Assembly: GCA_963838835.1 (NCBI GenBank)
Contig: CAWITA010000023.1
Span: 186,001 to 250,000, forward strand
Length of the DNA: 64,000 bases
Origin: Bog-473 sp963838835
GTDB lineage: Bacteria; Actinomycetota; Acidimicrobiia; Acidimicrobiales; RAAP-2
Reading direction: 5' to 3'
The position numbers and the translations under genes were made by a program. How positions within the stretch are numbered: the first letter of the stretch is position 1; each line of letters begins with the position of its first letter. The notes below the pieces were generated by a model, which searched no databases, had not been told where the DNA came from, and saw only the letters and a program-made list of their open reading frames with translations. This document shows positions 45,653-53,597 of this stretch, piece after piece.

Positions 45653-46822
45653 GTGCACGTCCCGAACTTGCCCATCGAAGGCTTTGATGGTTGCGCTCGC
45701 TCCTTCGGGATTCTCAGCTCCTTCCCCCCGACCGCGTGCGGTCTGGCGACGTTCACCGCTGCTCTGGCGTCCGGATTGGCGGCGAACGACGCTGAGGTTG
45801 GCGTCGTGCGAGTCGTAGACCACGCATGCGCACAATCGCCGGAAAGCGATCGTGTCGTGGGTGAGCTGGTCAACGGATCGCGGCACTCGCTGATTGCGAG
45901 CTCGGACTCGCTGAACCAGTTCGACGTGGCGGTGATACAGCACGAGTACGGGCTCTACGGAGGAGCCGACGGCGAAGAGGTGCTGAAGATTCTCGGCGGT
46001 CTACACGTCCCATCCATCGTTATCGCCCACACAATTCTCAAGAACCCGACGCCACATCAGCGGACCATTCTCAACGAGGTTGCCGCCCTGGCGGACATGG
46101 TGGTCGTGATGACAGAGGCGGCCCGGGTCCGACTGTGCGATGGCTTCGACGTGGATGCTTCCAAGGTGACCACCATTGCCCACGGTGCTGCCATCCCTGC
46201 GCGACGTGTGGTACCGGACCGGGCGAGTCGGCCCGTCATATTGACCTGGGGACTCATTGGCCCCGGCAAGGGAATCGAGCGGGCCATTGAGGCCATGCGA
46301 GCGTTGCATGATCTCCCGATGCGGCCGCGTTATCTGGTCGCTGGCCGAACCCACCCCAAGGTGCTCGCTGCCCAGGGAGAGTCGTACCGTCGCGACAGAG
46401 TTGAGCAGGCGGAGCGGCACGGGATTTCCTCGTCGGTCGATTTCGATGACGACTACCGCGATGTGGCGTCGCTCACCGCCTTGATTCAAACCAGCAAAGT
46501 GGTCGTCCTGCCGTATGACTCCAAGGACCAGGTGACATCCGGCGTCCTGGTTGATGCCATTGCGGCCGGACGACCGGTGGTGGCGACGGCATTTCCGCAC
46601 GCCGTCGAGTTGCTATCCAGCGGCGCCGGACTCGTGGTCGACCATGATGACCCAGACGCGATGGCGCTCGCTCTGAAAAGGGTCCTCACCCGACCTGAGC
46701 TGGCCGCCAGCATGGCCGCGGAAGCGTCCCGCCTGGCGCCAAGCCTTGGATGGTCGGTGGTAGCGGGCGAATACCTGTACTTGGCCAAAAGCTTGCTCAC
46801 CGAACGCCTCGCTTTGGTGTGA
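45653..46822 (+). CDS. Glycosyltransferase, GT4-like (GT-B fold)
   Basis: 389 aa from a GTG at 45653. The N-domain begins FGILSSFPPTACGLATFTAA (Gly-rich donor loop) and continues FDVAVIQHEYGLYGGADGEE. The C-domain has LTWGLIGPGKGIERAIEAMR and VVLPYDSKDQVTSGVLVDAI with AAGRPVVATAFPHAVELLSS. Its EX7E-type glutamate is partly replaced (SGVLVDAIAAGRPVV). This FPPTxCGxATF group usually acts on nucleotide-sugar donors such as GDP-mannose. First gene of a five-gene glycan cluster, and its stop overlaps the next start (GTGA). Confidence 0.87.
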   Translation: MHVPNLPIEGFDGCARSFGILSSFPPTACGLATFTAALASGLAANDAEVGVVRVVDHACAQSPESDRVVGELVNGSRHSLIASSDSLNQFDVAVIQHEYGLYGGADGEEVLKILGGLHVPSIVIAHTILKNPTPHQRTILNEVAALADMVVVMTEAARVRLCDGFDVDASKVTTIAHGAAIPARRVVPDRASRPVILTWGLIGPGKGIERAIEAMRALHDLPMRPRYLVAGRTHPKVLAAQGESYRRDRVEQAERHGISSSVDFDDDYRDVASLTALIQTSKVVVLPYDSKDQVTSGVLVDAIAAGRPVVATAFPHAVELLSSGAGLVVDHDDPDAMALALKRVLTRPELAASMAAEASRLAPSLGWSVVAGEYLYLAKSLLTERLALV

Positions 46823-47848
46823 GATCGGCGCTGAGACATCCCGAGCCGAACTTCGGCCACCTCATCTCCATGACGGACGAACGAGGCACGTTCGAACACG
46901 CCCTCTTTCGCGAGCCGAGACCCGAGCACGGCTATTGCACCGACGACATGGCCCGCGTGCTTGTCGTTGCGACGCGGGAGTCATCTGGTTCGCCGGCGCT
47001 GCGCCACTTGGCCATGCTCAGCCTGCGATTTCTTCTCGAAGCGTTGGGACCGCAGGGCAAGTGTCGGAATCGGATGAACTGGCGTGGCACCTGGGAAGAT
47101 CCCCCGGCACTCAACGACTGCTGGGGTAGATGCATCTGGGGTCTAGGCACAGCGGCCTCGCATAGTGACGACGATGAGATACGACATCGGGCCACTCGTG
47201 GGCTCGAGGAAGCAATGAGACCGCGCTCACCGTGGCCGAGGGCAACGGCGTTCGCGGCACTCGGTGCAGCCGAATTGCTCACTGTCCATCCTGACGACAA
47301 ATCGGCACGGTCCCTGCTGACCGATGTCGCCGATTCGATGACGTGGGTCCCCTGGGATACCGGATGGCCGTGGCCCGAGCGCCGTCTCGCCTACGCCAAC
47401 GCCACCCTCCCTGAGGCGATGATCGCTGCCGGGTCAGCACTCCATCGTCCGGACCTCGTGAAGCGCGGTCTGGACCTTTTGGAATGGCTGCTCAATCACG
47501 AGAGCCACGAAGGGCATCTCTCGGTCACCCCCGTCGGGGGCAGCGGTCCCAATGACCACGGTCCGGGATTCGACCAACAGCCCATTGAAGTGGCGGCTAC
47601 TGGCCGATGCGTGTGCCCGCGCCGCGACCGTTGACAACAACCGCCGGTGGGTGGACGGCGTCACCGCCGCCGCGGATTGGTTTCTCGGTGACAATGACGC
47701 ATCGGTCGTCATGTGGGACCCCGTAACCGGCGGAGCCTTTGATGGCTTGGAGATCGGCGGAGCCAATCTCAATCAGGGCACAGAGTCCACCCTTGCCTTC
47801 CTTTCGACCCTGCAGCACGCACGGTCGTCGGTGAGCGTCTTGCGATGA
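46819..47848 (+). CDS. Helical-barrel-like glycan-cluster protein (frameshifted at about 47598)
   Basis: Starts at GTG 46819, overlapping the glycosyltransferase stop. Repeated helix pairs and aromatic/Asp motifs (GYCTDDMARVLVVATRESSG, NDCWGRCIWGLGTAA, PWPRATAFAALGAAELLTVH, WPWPERRLAYANATLPEAMI) suggest an (alpha/alpha)6 toroid like glycosidases or epimerases. After FDQQPIEVA one surplus base shifts to LADACARAATVDNNRRWVDG and then GGAFDGLEIGGANLNQGTES to the stop. Corrected length 342 aa. Proteins of this type sit beside GT4 and GH130 genes elsewhere. The activity is unassigned. Confidence 0.72.
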
Positions 47849-47884
47849 CGGTCGCAAATTTCACGCCTCGCCCGGCGCAGCCCG

Positions 47885-49333
47885 GTGCGCATTGCAGCTG
47901 ACAAGTCGCGGGTTGTGATCCGGCTATTCGTCCCGGGGCACGAGGGCTTCGACCAACAAGAATCACGGTCCTCCGCGGTCTTGCAACGCGTCATGGCGTT
48001 ACCAGACGACGAGGTTCAGCGGAGCTTTGACGATGTCATCGAACGGTTCGAGGGGCGACATCATTGCTTGACCGAGACGTTCCTGCGACACGCAGACGAG
48101 CTCTCGGATCGCCTCGACCCCGAATGCCAACTGTCCCCTACCCGACGCCTTCTGCTTGGTGCAACTTTCACAAGTGAATACGCCATTGAGGGCGCCGCCC
48201 TCTGCAATCCGAGCATGGTGATGCACCCTGACCAGACTGGCATGAGCCGCGGCAGTCTGCGCTTCGTCATGAGTGTTCGGGCCATAGGTGAAGGCCATAG
48301 GTCTTCCATCGGATTCCGGACAGGGACGATCACCGGATCGGGTGAGGTTGATCTCGACCCTGCACCGAACTTCGCCACGGAGGGGTGCCATGAGAGGGCG
48401 ATGCTCGAGGGCGAGGTCTTCAGAGGAGAACTGCGTCGACTTCGTGGAGGCGGCGACGACGCGGACTACGTCCTGGGTGGCCTCGGAAAGCGGTTCACCG
48501 AGGCGGAGCTGGAGAGCAGGCTCAGGCTCCTGGAGAAGCACGTGGCGACTCGAAAACAGGCGAGGAGGATCGTCGACCTCATCCGCCGGATCGCCGAACG
48601 GACCTACGGCGTTCGATTCGAGACCGGCACCCCGTTGAGTGAGCGGGTGCTTCTGCCGTCGATGAGTGCCGAGTCCAACGGCATGGAGGATGCTCGCTTC
48701 GTCCGGTTTACCGAGGACGATGCCAGCGTGACCTACTACGCCTCCTATACGGCCTACAACGGCACCGACATCGGCCAGCAACTCCTCGAGACCAAGGACT
48801 TCTTGACCTTCACCACCTCGCCGATGGTCGGGGCGGCAGCGGCCAATAAGGGTCTCGCCCTCTTCCCCCGCCGGATCGGTGGCCGTTTCGCCGCTCTCTC
48901 TCGAAGTGATCGAGAGTCGAACACCATCACCTGCTCCGACAATCCACGTCGCTGGGATGATGGACAGCCCTGTCAACAGCCGACGAAGCCCTGGGAAGTC
49001 ATTCAGGTCGGCAACTGCGGCTCACCGATTGAGACCGAAGCTGGCTGGTTGGTGCTCACCCACGGCGTCGGCCCCATGCGCACCTACAACATCGGCGTCA
49101 TTTTGCTCGATCTCGAAGACCCGACTCGAATCATCGGCCAGCTTCGCGAGCCGCTGCTCAGCCCGGATCCGGACGAGCAGGACGGTTACGTGCCCAACGT
49201 CGTCTACACGTGCGGTGCCCTCCTCCATTCCGGCACCCTGGTCCTTCCCTACGGAATCGCCGACTCTTCGATCGGCGTGGCGACCGTAAATCTGGACGAC
49301 CTCCTTGCCTCCCTGACTACTCACGTCGATTGA
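47885..49333 (+). CDS. GH130-family glycoside phosphorylase/hydrolase (beta-mannoside-active family)
   Basis: 482 aa from a GTG at 47885. Five-bladed propeller motifs of GH130 are present: NGMEDARFVRFTEDDASVTY (E-D-x-R around the catalytic Asp), YYASYTAYNGTDIGQQLLET, KGLALFPRRIGGRFAALSRS and GNCGSPIETEAGWLVLTHGV. Its N-terminal 100 or more residues are helical, as in the group that includes beta-1,2-mannosidases. GH130 enzymes cleave or phosphorolyse beta-mannosides. Hydrolysis or phosphorolysis depends on phosphate-binding residues that cannot be decided by eye. It sits between two glycosyltransferases. Confidence 0.85.
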   Translation: MRIAADKSRVVIRLFVPGHEGFDQQESRSSAVLQRVMALPDDEVQRSFDDVIERFEGRHHCLTETFLRHADELSDRLDPECQLSPTRRLLLGATFTSEYAIEGAALCNPSMVMHPDQTGMSRGSLRFVMSVRAIGEGHRSSIGFRTGTITGSGEVDLDPAPNFATEGCHERAMLEGEVFRGELRRLRGGGDDADYVLGGLGKRFTEAELESRLRLLEKHVATRKQARRIVDLIRRIAERTYGVRFETGTPLSERVLLPSMSAESNGMEDARFVRFTEDDASVTYYASYTAYNGTDIGQQLLETKDFLTFTTSPMVGAAAANKGLALFPRRIGGRFAALSRSDRESNTITCSDNPRRWDDGQPCQQPTKPWEVIQVGNCGSPIETEAGWLVLTHGVGPMRTYNIGVILLDLEDPTRIIGQLREPLLSPDPDEQDGYVPNVVYTCGALLHSGTLVLPYGIADSSIGVATVNLDDLLASLTTHVD

Positions 49334-49366
49334 CCCACGCACAGCAACCATTGACTGGAGAACATC

Positions 49367-49498
49367 ATGCCTGACAGATCCCCTCAGCGGCCCTCCGACA
49401 AGAAGACCGGCAAGTCCCTCAAGGAGAAACGAGTAGCGAAGAAGGAGAAGCGCGGCCAGCGAGATACGAAGGCTGATCGCCAGAGGTCGGGGAGCTGA
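49367..49498 (+). CDS. Small Lys/Arg-rich protein in the glycan cluster
   Basis: 43 aa, starts MPDRSPQRPSDKKTGKSLKE and ends DTKADRQRSGS. 15 of 43 residues are Lys or Arg and no hydrophobic segment exists. GGAG lies six bases before the ATG, so translation is likely. Similar short K/R-rich proteins occur in many actinobacteria without a known role. It might bind nucleic acid or acidic polymers. It fits exactly between the GH130 stop and the next glycosyltransferase start. Confidence 0.65.
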   Translation: MPDRSPQRPSDKKTGKSLKEKRVAKKEKRGQRDTKADRQRSGS

Positions 49499-49504
49499 GA
49501 CCCG

Positions 49505-50578
49505 GTGCGCATTGCGGTACTCGCGCCGATTGCATGGCGAGTCCCGCCGCGTCACTACGGACCATGGGAGCTCTTTGCCTCGCTCCTGACTGAAGGACTC
49601 GTGTCGCGGGGGCATGATGTGACGCTCTTCGCCACGGGTGACTCGGAAACGTCGGCTCGCCTGTGCAGCGTGGTATCCCAGGGCTGGTCGGAGGACGCGA
49701 GCATCGACCGGAAAGTTGCCGAATGCCTGCATATATCGCAGGTCTTTGAGCGGGCGTCTGAGTTCGACGTCATCCACAACAGCTTTGACTTCCTACCGCT
49801 CACCTACTCCGCATTGGTCTCGACGCCTGTTGTTACAACCATTCACGGCTTCTCTTCGCAACGAATAGTGCCGGTGTACGCCAAGTACAGCCATGGCACG
49901 TTCTTTGTCGCGATCAGCGATGCCGACAGACATCCGGCTCTCGACTATGTGGCCACCATTCATCACGGGATAGAGACAAGTGAGTGCGCCTTCAACCCCA
50001 CTTGTGGGTACTATTTGGCCTTCTTCGGACGTATCCACCCGGACAAGGGCGTGGTTGCAGCGATCGATGTCGCCGAGGAGACCGGGGTTCCACTCCTGAT
50101 AGCCGGAATCATTCAGGACGAGCCGTACTTCACCCGGGAGGTCGTGCCACGCCTGGACGGAGACCGCGTGCGATTCGTGGGGCCCGTCCGAGCCGAGGAT
50201 CGCTCATCCTTCCTCGGGGGCGCCAAGGCCCTCCTTCATTTGATTGACTTTGACGAGCCGTTCGGGCTCTCGGTCGTGGAAGCGATGGCCTGCGGCACGC
50301 CCGTGATTGCCTTCGACCGAGGTTCTATGCCGGAAATCATCGTCGACGGCACGACGGGCTCTCTGGTGTCGGATGTCACTTCGGCGGCTGCTGCAGTCAA
50401 GCGAGTCGACAAGCTCGACCGGCAGACAGTTCGAGATGTGGCTGTGCAACGGTTCAGCAATGACCGAATGGTCGATGAGTACGTCGCCGTCTACCGTCAT
50501 GCCATTGCCGAATATCACCGGCAATCATCGTGCGGATCCGTCAACGTAGCCAATGATCTTGGAGCTCCCCGGGACTGA
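49505..50578 (+). CDS. Glycosyltransferase, GT4 family
   Basis: 357 aa (GTG start, MRIAVLAPIAWRVPPRHYGP). The N-domain PPRHYGPWE donor loop and VIHNSFDFLPL are typical. The C-domain has YYLAFFGRIHPDKGVVAAID and EPFGLSVVEAMACGTPVIAF, the full E-x7-E motif of GT4. It completes the GT4 - barrel - GH130 - small basic - GT4 cluster, which is probably one transcript. A cytoplasmic mannoside-like oligosaccharide made and recycled within the cluster is inferred. Confidence 0.92.
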   Translation: MRIAVLAPIAWRVPPRHYGPWELFASLLTEGLVSRGHDVTLFATGDSETSARLCSVVSQGWSEDASIDRKVAECLHISQVFERASEFDVIHNSFDFLPLTYSALVSTPVVTTIHGFSSQRIVPVYAKYSHGTFFVAISDADRHPALDYVATIHHGIETSECAFNPTCGYYLAFFGRIHPDKGVVAAIDVAEETGVPLLIAGIIQDEPYFTREVVPRLDGDRVRFVGPVRAEDRSSFLGGAKALLHLIDFDEPFGLSVVEAMACGTPVIAFDRGSMPEIIVDGTTGSLVSDVTSAAAAVKRVDKLDRQTVRDVAVQRFSNDRMVDEYVAVYRHAIAEYHRQSSCGSVNVANDLGAPRD

Positions 50579-50699
50579 TCTGTTCTGGATCACCAGAAGG
50601 ACAGGCCTCGACCAGGCCTCAGTAATCCGATTGGTGGTCAACTGAGTTCCCCATGGCCGCCCTTGGGACGGCCGCCCCGAACCATGAAATGCTGGTCGG

Positions 50700-50868
50700 G
50701 CCGCCTGCTAAGACGCCGGTTTCGCCTTGGTGCCCGGAGCCCGTAACTGAGTTTGGCGGGGAGGTCCGATCGGCACCTCGTACTGCTGCCATCGAGCGCG
50801 AAGATCAGACTCGTTTGATCGGAGCGGACCTCCTTGCCGGCGGCACCGGCCACAACGAGGAGGTGCCC
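50700..50868 (+). ncRNA. Candidate bridge RNA region of the IS110 element
   Basis: In IS110-group elements the non-coding end upstream of the transposase encodes a structured bridge RNA that pairs with donor and target DNA. Here GGAGGTCCG (50760-50768) and CGGACCTCC (50825-50833) can form a 9-bp stem closing a 56-nt region, within a 290-bp gene-free leader. Position and structure agree, but boundaries and guide loops are not resolved. Confidence 0.35.
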
Positions 50869-52137
50869 GTGCCAAGCAAGAAGAGACCCCAACTCGAAGA
50901 GCTCGACGAGCTGATCGAGCGCTGTGCCGGCATCGATGTCGGCCAAGCCGAGCTGGTCGTCTGCGCCCGCTTCCCCGACGCGGGGGGTCGGCGGACCAAA
51001 GAGATCGCTACCTTCGGGACGACGACCCCCGACCTGCTCGCGCTGTCGGACTGGCTGGGACGTCTCGGAGTAACCGACGTGGCGATGGAGTCCACCGGCG
51101 TCTACTGGAAGCCGATCTACTACATCTTGGAGGCCGACTTCGAGGTGATGCTGGTCAACGCCCGTCACGTCAAGCACGTGCCGGGACGCAAGACCGACAC
51201 CATTGATGCCGCCTGGCTGGCGTTGCTCTTGTCGAGGGGCCTGCTCCAGCCGAGCTTCGTCCCGCCCCAGCCCATCCGTGAGCTGCGCGACCTCACCCGT
51301 TACCGCAAGGCGCTCACGGGCGAGCGCACCTCGGAGGTGAACCGGATCCACAAGACCCTCGAAGACGCCGGGGTGAAGCTCTCCTCGGTTGCCACCGACG
51401 TGATGGGCGCCTCGGGCCGGGACATGATGCGCGCTCTGATCGCCGGCACCGCCGACGCCGGGGCTCTGGCCGAACTCGCCCGAGGCAGGCTCCGGGCCAA
51501 GCTCCCCGCCCTCAAGAAAGCGCTGACCGGCCGGTTTCGAGAGCACCACGCCTTTCTGCTCGAACGCATGCTGGCCCACGTTAACGATCTCGAGGACGAC
51601 ATCGCGGCCCTCACCGAGCGGATCGAGGCCGCCACCGCCCCTTTCGAGGGCCAGTGCATCCTGCTCCAGAGCATTCCAGGAGTGGGCCGGCATTCCGCTG
51701 AGGTGATCCTGGCCGAGATCGGCGCCGACATGAGCGTGTTCCCGACCCCGGGCCACCTGGCCTCGTGGGCCGGCATGTGCCCCGGCCAGCGCGAGTCGGC
51801 CGGCAAGCGGGGCTCGGCCAAGACCCGCAAGGGCTCCAAGTGGCTCCGCACCGCCCTCATCGAGTCGGCCCGTCGGGCGGCGCGCCTGAAGGGCACCTAC
51901 CTCTCCGAGCGCTACCTGCAGGTCTGCCGCCGGCGCGGGGACAAGAAGGCCATCGTCGCTGTGGCCCACGAGATCCTTCTCGCCTCCTACCGGTGCCTCT
52001 CGTCCGGCGAGTTCTACGACGACCCGGGTCCCGACACGCTCAGGAACCTGAGCGCCGAGCACGTCAAGCGCCGTGCTCTCGTTCAGCTCCGCTCGCTCGG
52101 CTACGACGTTCACCTCGAGCACAACGACGCCGCGTAG
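50869..52137 (+). CDS. IS110 family transposase
   Basis: 422 aa from the GTG at 50869, preceded by GAGGAGG at optimal spacing. The RuvC-like DEDD domain starts CAGIDVGQAELVVCARFP and includes VAMESTGVYWKPIYYILEAD and GRKTDTIDAAWLALLLSRG. The C-terminal Transposase_20 domain has LLQSIPGVGRHSAEVILAEI and SWAGMCPGQRESAGKRGSAK, with the catalytic Ser region. The frame opens 72 codons earlier, but those residues are leader sequence. It looks intact. Confidence 0.95.
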   Translation: MPSKKRPQLEELDELIERCAGIDVGQAELVVCARFPDAGGRRTKEIATFGTTTPDLLALSDWLGRLGVTDVAMESTGVYWKPIYYILEADFEVMLVNARHVKHVPGRKTDTIDAAWLALLLSRGLLQPSFVPPQPIRELRDLTRYRKALTGERTSEVNRIHKTLEDAGVKLSSVATDVMGASGRDMMRALIAGTADAGALAELARGRLRAKLPALKKALTGRFREHHAFLLERMLAHVNDLEDDIAALTERIEAATAPFEGQCILLQSIPGVGRHSAEVILAEIGADMSVFPTPGHLASWAGMCPGQRESAGKRGSAKTRKGSKWLRTALIESARRAARLKGTYLSERYLQVCRRRGDKKAIVAVAHEILLASYRCLSSGEFYDDPGPDTLRNLSAEHVKRRALVQLRSLGYDVHLEHNDAA

Positions 52138-52324
52138 CTGGCGCACTCAGGGGGTATTTCATATCAGGGCGACCACGAAGACCTGTGACCGATTCACTGG
52201 ACCGCGGGACCACGTCGCGACCACGAGGCGAGTCGGGGCCGGCCGTCGCTGCCCGCCAATCCCAACGTCGTGCCCGGAAGCGGCGGACAAGTTCGTCCCG
52301 CGTCCATCGGCGAGCTGGCACGCC

Positions 52325-52348
52325 TTGTAGGGTGGCAACTGCTACAAT
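52325..52348 (+). promoter_or_regulatory. Promoter/operator of the AbrB-PIN module
   Basis: Arms TTGTAG (52325-52330) and CTACAA (52342-52347) form a dyad with an 11-bp spacer. The right arm overlaps a -10-like TACAAT (52343-52348) that ends six bases before the ATG at 52355. This fits a leaderless antitoxin mRNA repressed by antitoxin binding at the dyad. No clear -35 is seen. Confidence 0.55.
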
Positions 52349-52354
52349 GCAACC

Positions 52355-52594
52355 ATGCCAGCGATCATGAACGCCAAGGTCTCGCATCGAGGACAGACCA
52401 GCCTTCCCGCCGACCTGCGCCACAGGTGGGGCATAGACGAGGGCGGAGAGATCGGATTCATCGATCTAGGTGATGCTGCCCTGATCGTCCCGGGCGGCGT
52501 GCAGGTCGCCCGGCGCGAGTTGCTTCGAGTGCTTCGGGACCGGTACACAAAAGGCGTCGACGCCATCAACGATCCAGACCTGGCTGACCAATAG
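52355..52594 (+). CDS. AbrB/MazE/SpoVT-type antitoxin
   Basis: 79 aa. The swapped-hairpin AbrB domain is MNAKVSHRGQTSLPADLRHR, then WGIDEGGEIGFIDLGDAALI. The C-terminal half (LRVLRDRYTKGVDAINDPDL) would bind the toxin. It is followed nine bases later by a PIN-like toxin frame. The pair is VapBC-like and probably autoregulated through the dyad at 52325-52347. Confidence 0.88.
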   Translation: MPAIMNAKVSHRGQTSLPADLRHRWGIDEGGEIGFIDLGDAALIVPGGVQVARRELLRVLRDRYTKGVDAINDPDLADQ

Positions 52595-52603
52595 CCCGGC
52601 CGC

Positions 52604-53046
52604 GTGGCCGCCCCTTCTCGTGTAGTCATTCTCGATGACAGGTTGTTAATTTCGAGGAGCTTCTTCGCGGGCTCAGAACGAGCCGTACTCAGCTCTACAC
52701 GACGACCTACTGGTATTACCGGGCGTGTCGAGCAGCTGCGCTTGGCGCTGGAGGGCGCCTGTCGGGACCCTTCGAGGATCTTGCGACCCCTGAACAAGAA
52801 GAGGCGATCCTGAGCCTTCTCGAGCTACGAAGCGACATCGCCTTACCCGATCCGCGCACAACGGTACCGGCGATGGTTGAGGTCTCCCGCGGACATCCAC
52901 GCCTCAATGTGTTGAATCTTGAGGCCGTTGCAGCCGGAAAGCTCCTCAGTGCCCAGCTGTGGCTGTCCTGCGAGACGACAACTGGCGTGTTGGCAGATGT
53001 GCTCGACCAAGAGGGAGTCCTCTGGAGAACGGTCCCTGTCGACTGA
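52604..53046 (+). CDS. PIN-domain-like toxin (frameshifted near 52645)
   Basis: Starts at GTG 52604 with VAAPSRVVILDDRLL (first acidic residues of a PIN fold). One base is missing soon after. In the next frame the protein continues NFEELLRGLRTSRTQLYTTT, then PEQEEAILSLLELRSDIALP and AVAAGKLLSAQLWLSCETTT, and ends GVLADVLDQEGVLWRTVPVD. Corrected length 147 aa. The late ADVLDQEG supplies the second acidic cluster. The middle frame has no start codon, so simple gene calling would miss it. PIN toxins cleave RNA. Pairing with the upstream antitoxin is clear from order and spacing. Confidence 0.72.
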
Positions 53047-53317
53047 TCGGTTTCGGTGAAGCCGGACAGGGACGCCGAACTCCCGCTCCACTGTCTCACC
53101 GCTCTTAGATAACAACCGTCACCGGCCGGGCCAGATCTGGCAGCCCGCCTCTCGGAAGTCGAGGTGAGCAAGCCGTCGGCCGTCCCCACCTATCCGCTCG
53201 TTGGCATTCCGAATGGCAATCAAATGGGCGGGCGACAGACAAGACGGTGGCGAATCGCCTGGACTCGCTTCCGACCTCAGAGGGACTGCGTCAGACGGGC
53301 TGGACGCTCTGGACCAC

Positions 53318-53388
53318 GCCTCCGGAGCCGGTGGCGCTGGCTGCCCGGGGCGCTGCCGGTGGCGCTGCCGGGGGCGCTGCTGCCGGGG
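53318..53388 (+). repeat. Degenerate tRNA-Arg fragment (candidate right att site)
   Basis: Two blocks match the tRNA-Arg at 30877: a 20-bp anticodon-arm block at 53318-53337 (identical to 30906-30925) and a 24-bp T-arm/acceptor/flank block at 53365-53388 (identical to 30937-30960). Between them are expanded GCGCTGCC-type repeats instead of the T-loop, so no tRNA can be formed. It lies in the 53047-53597 gap, which otherwise has no supported gene. Confidence 0.75.
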
Positions 53389-53597
53389 TGCCAGGTACTC
53401 CTAGTCAGATGGCGTTTCTGACAGCAACGCACACCACGCTGACCGGCAATCTACGTGGGTAAGCCAATCCGCCGGCTTCGTCTCTGACTCTCGTCGTTTA
53501 GTGGGACCTTGGCGTCCAGTGGAAACATCCGCTCGGGTTTGCCTAGCGTAACGTCAGCGCTCATGTTGGTCGTGGCTCGCATGCTGGCTGGGGTGAT

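Larger units (their letters stand above)
50640..52170 (+). mobile_element. IS110-family insertion sequence (approximate ends)
   Basis: Consists of a non-coding leader (about 230 bp) and a DEDD transposase, then a short 3' flank. IS110 elements have no or minimal terminal repeats and make no target duplication, so the ends given are estimates. It is inserted between the glycan cluster and the toxin-antitoxin pair. Confidence 0.6.
30877..53388. mobile_element. Putative tRNA-Arg-bounded genomic island (hypothesis)
   Basis: Bounded on the left by an intact tRNA-Arg(CCG) with stacked 3'-end copies, and on the right by a degenerate copy of two parts of the same tRNA. The content is accessory: ABC exporters, broken integrase, IS110, intron RT scrap, toxin-antitoxin and a glycan cluster. 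No intact integrase was found, so it would be immobile now. Accessory genes also continue to the right, so the boundary could mark only one of several insertions. Confidence 0.4.
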
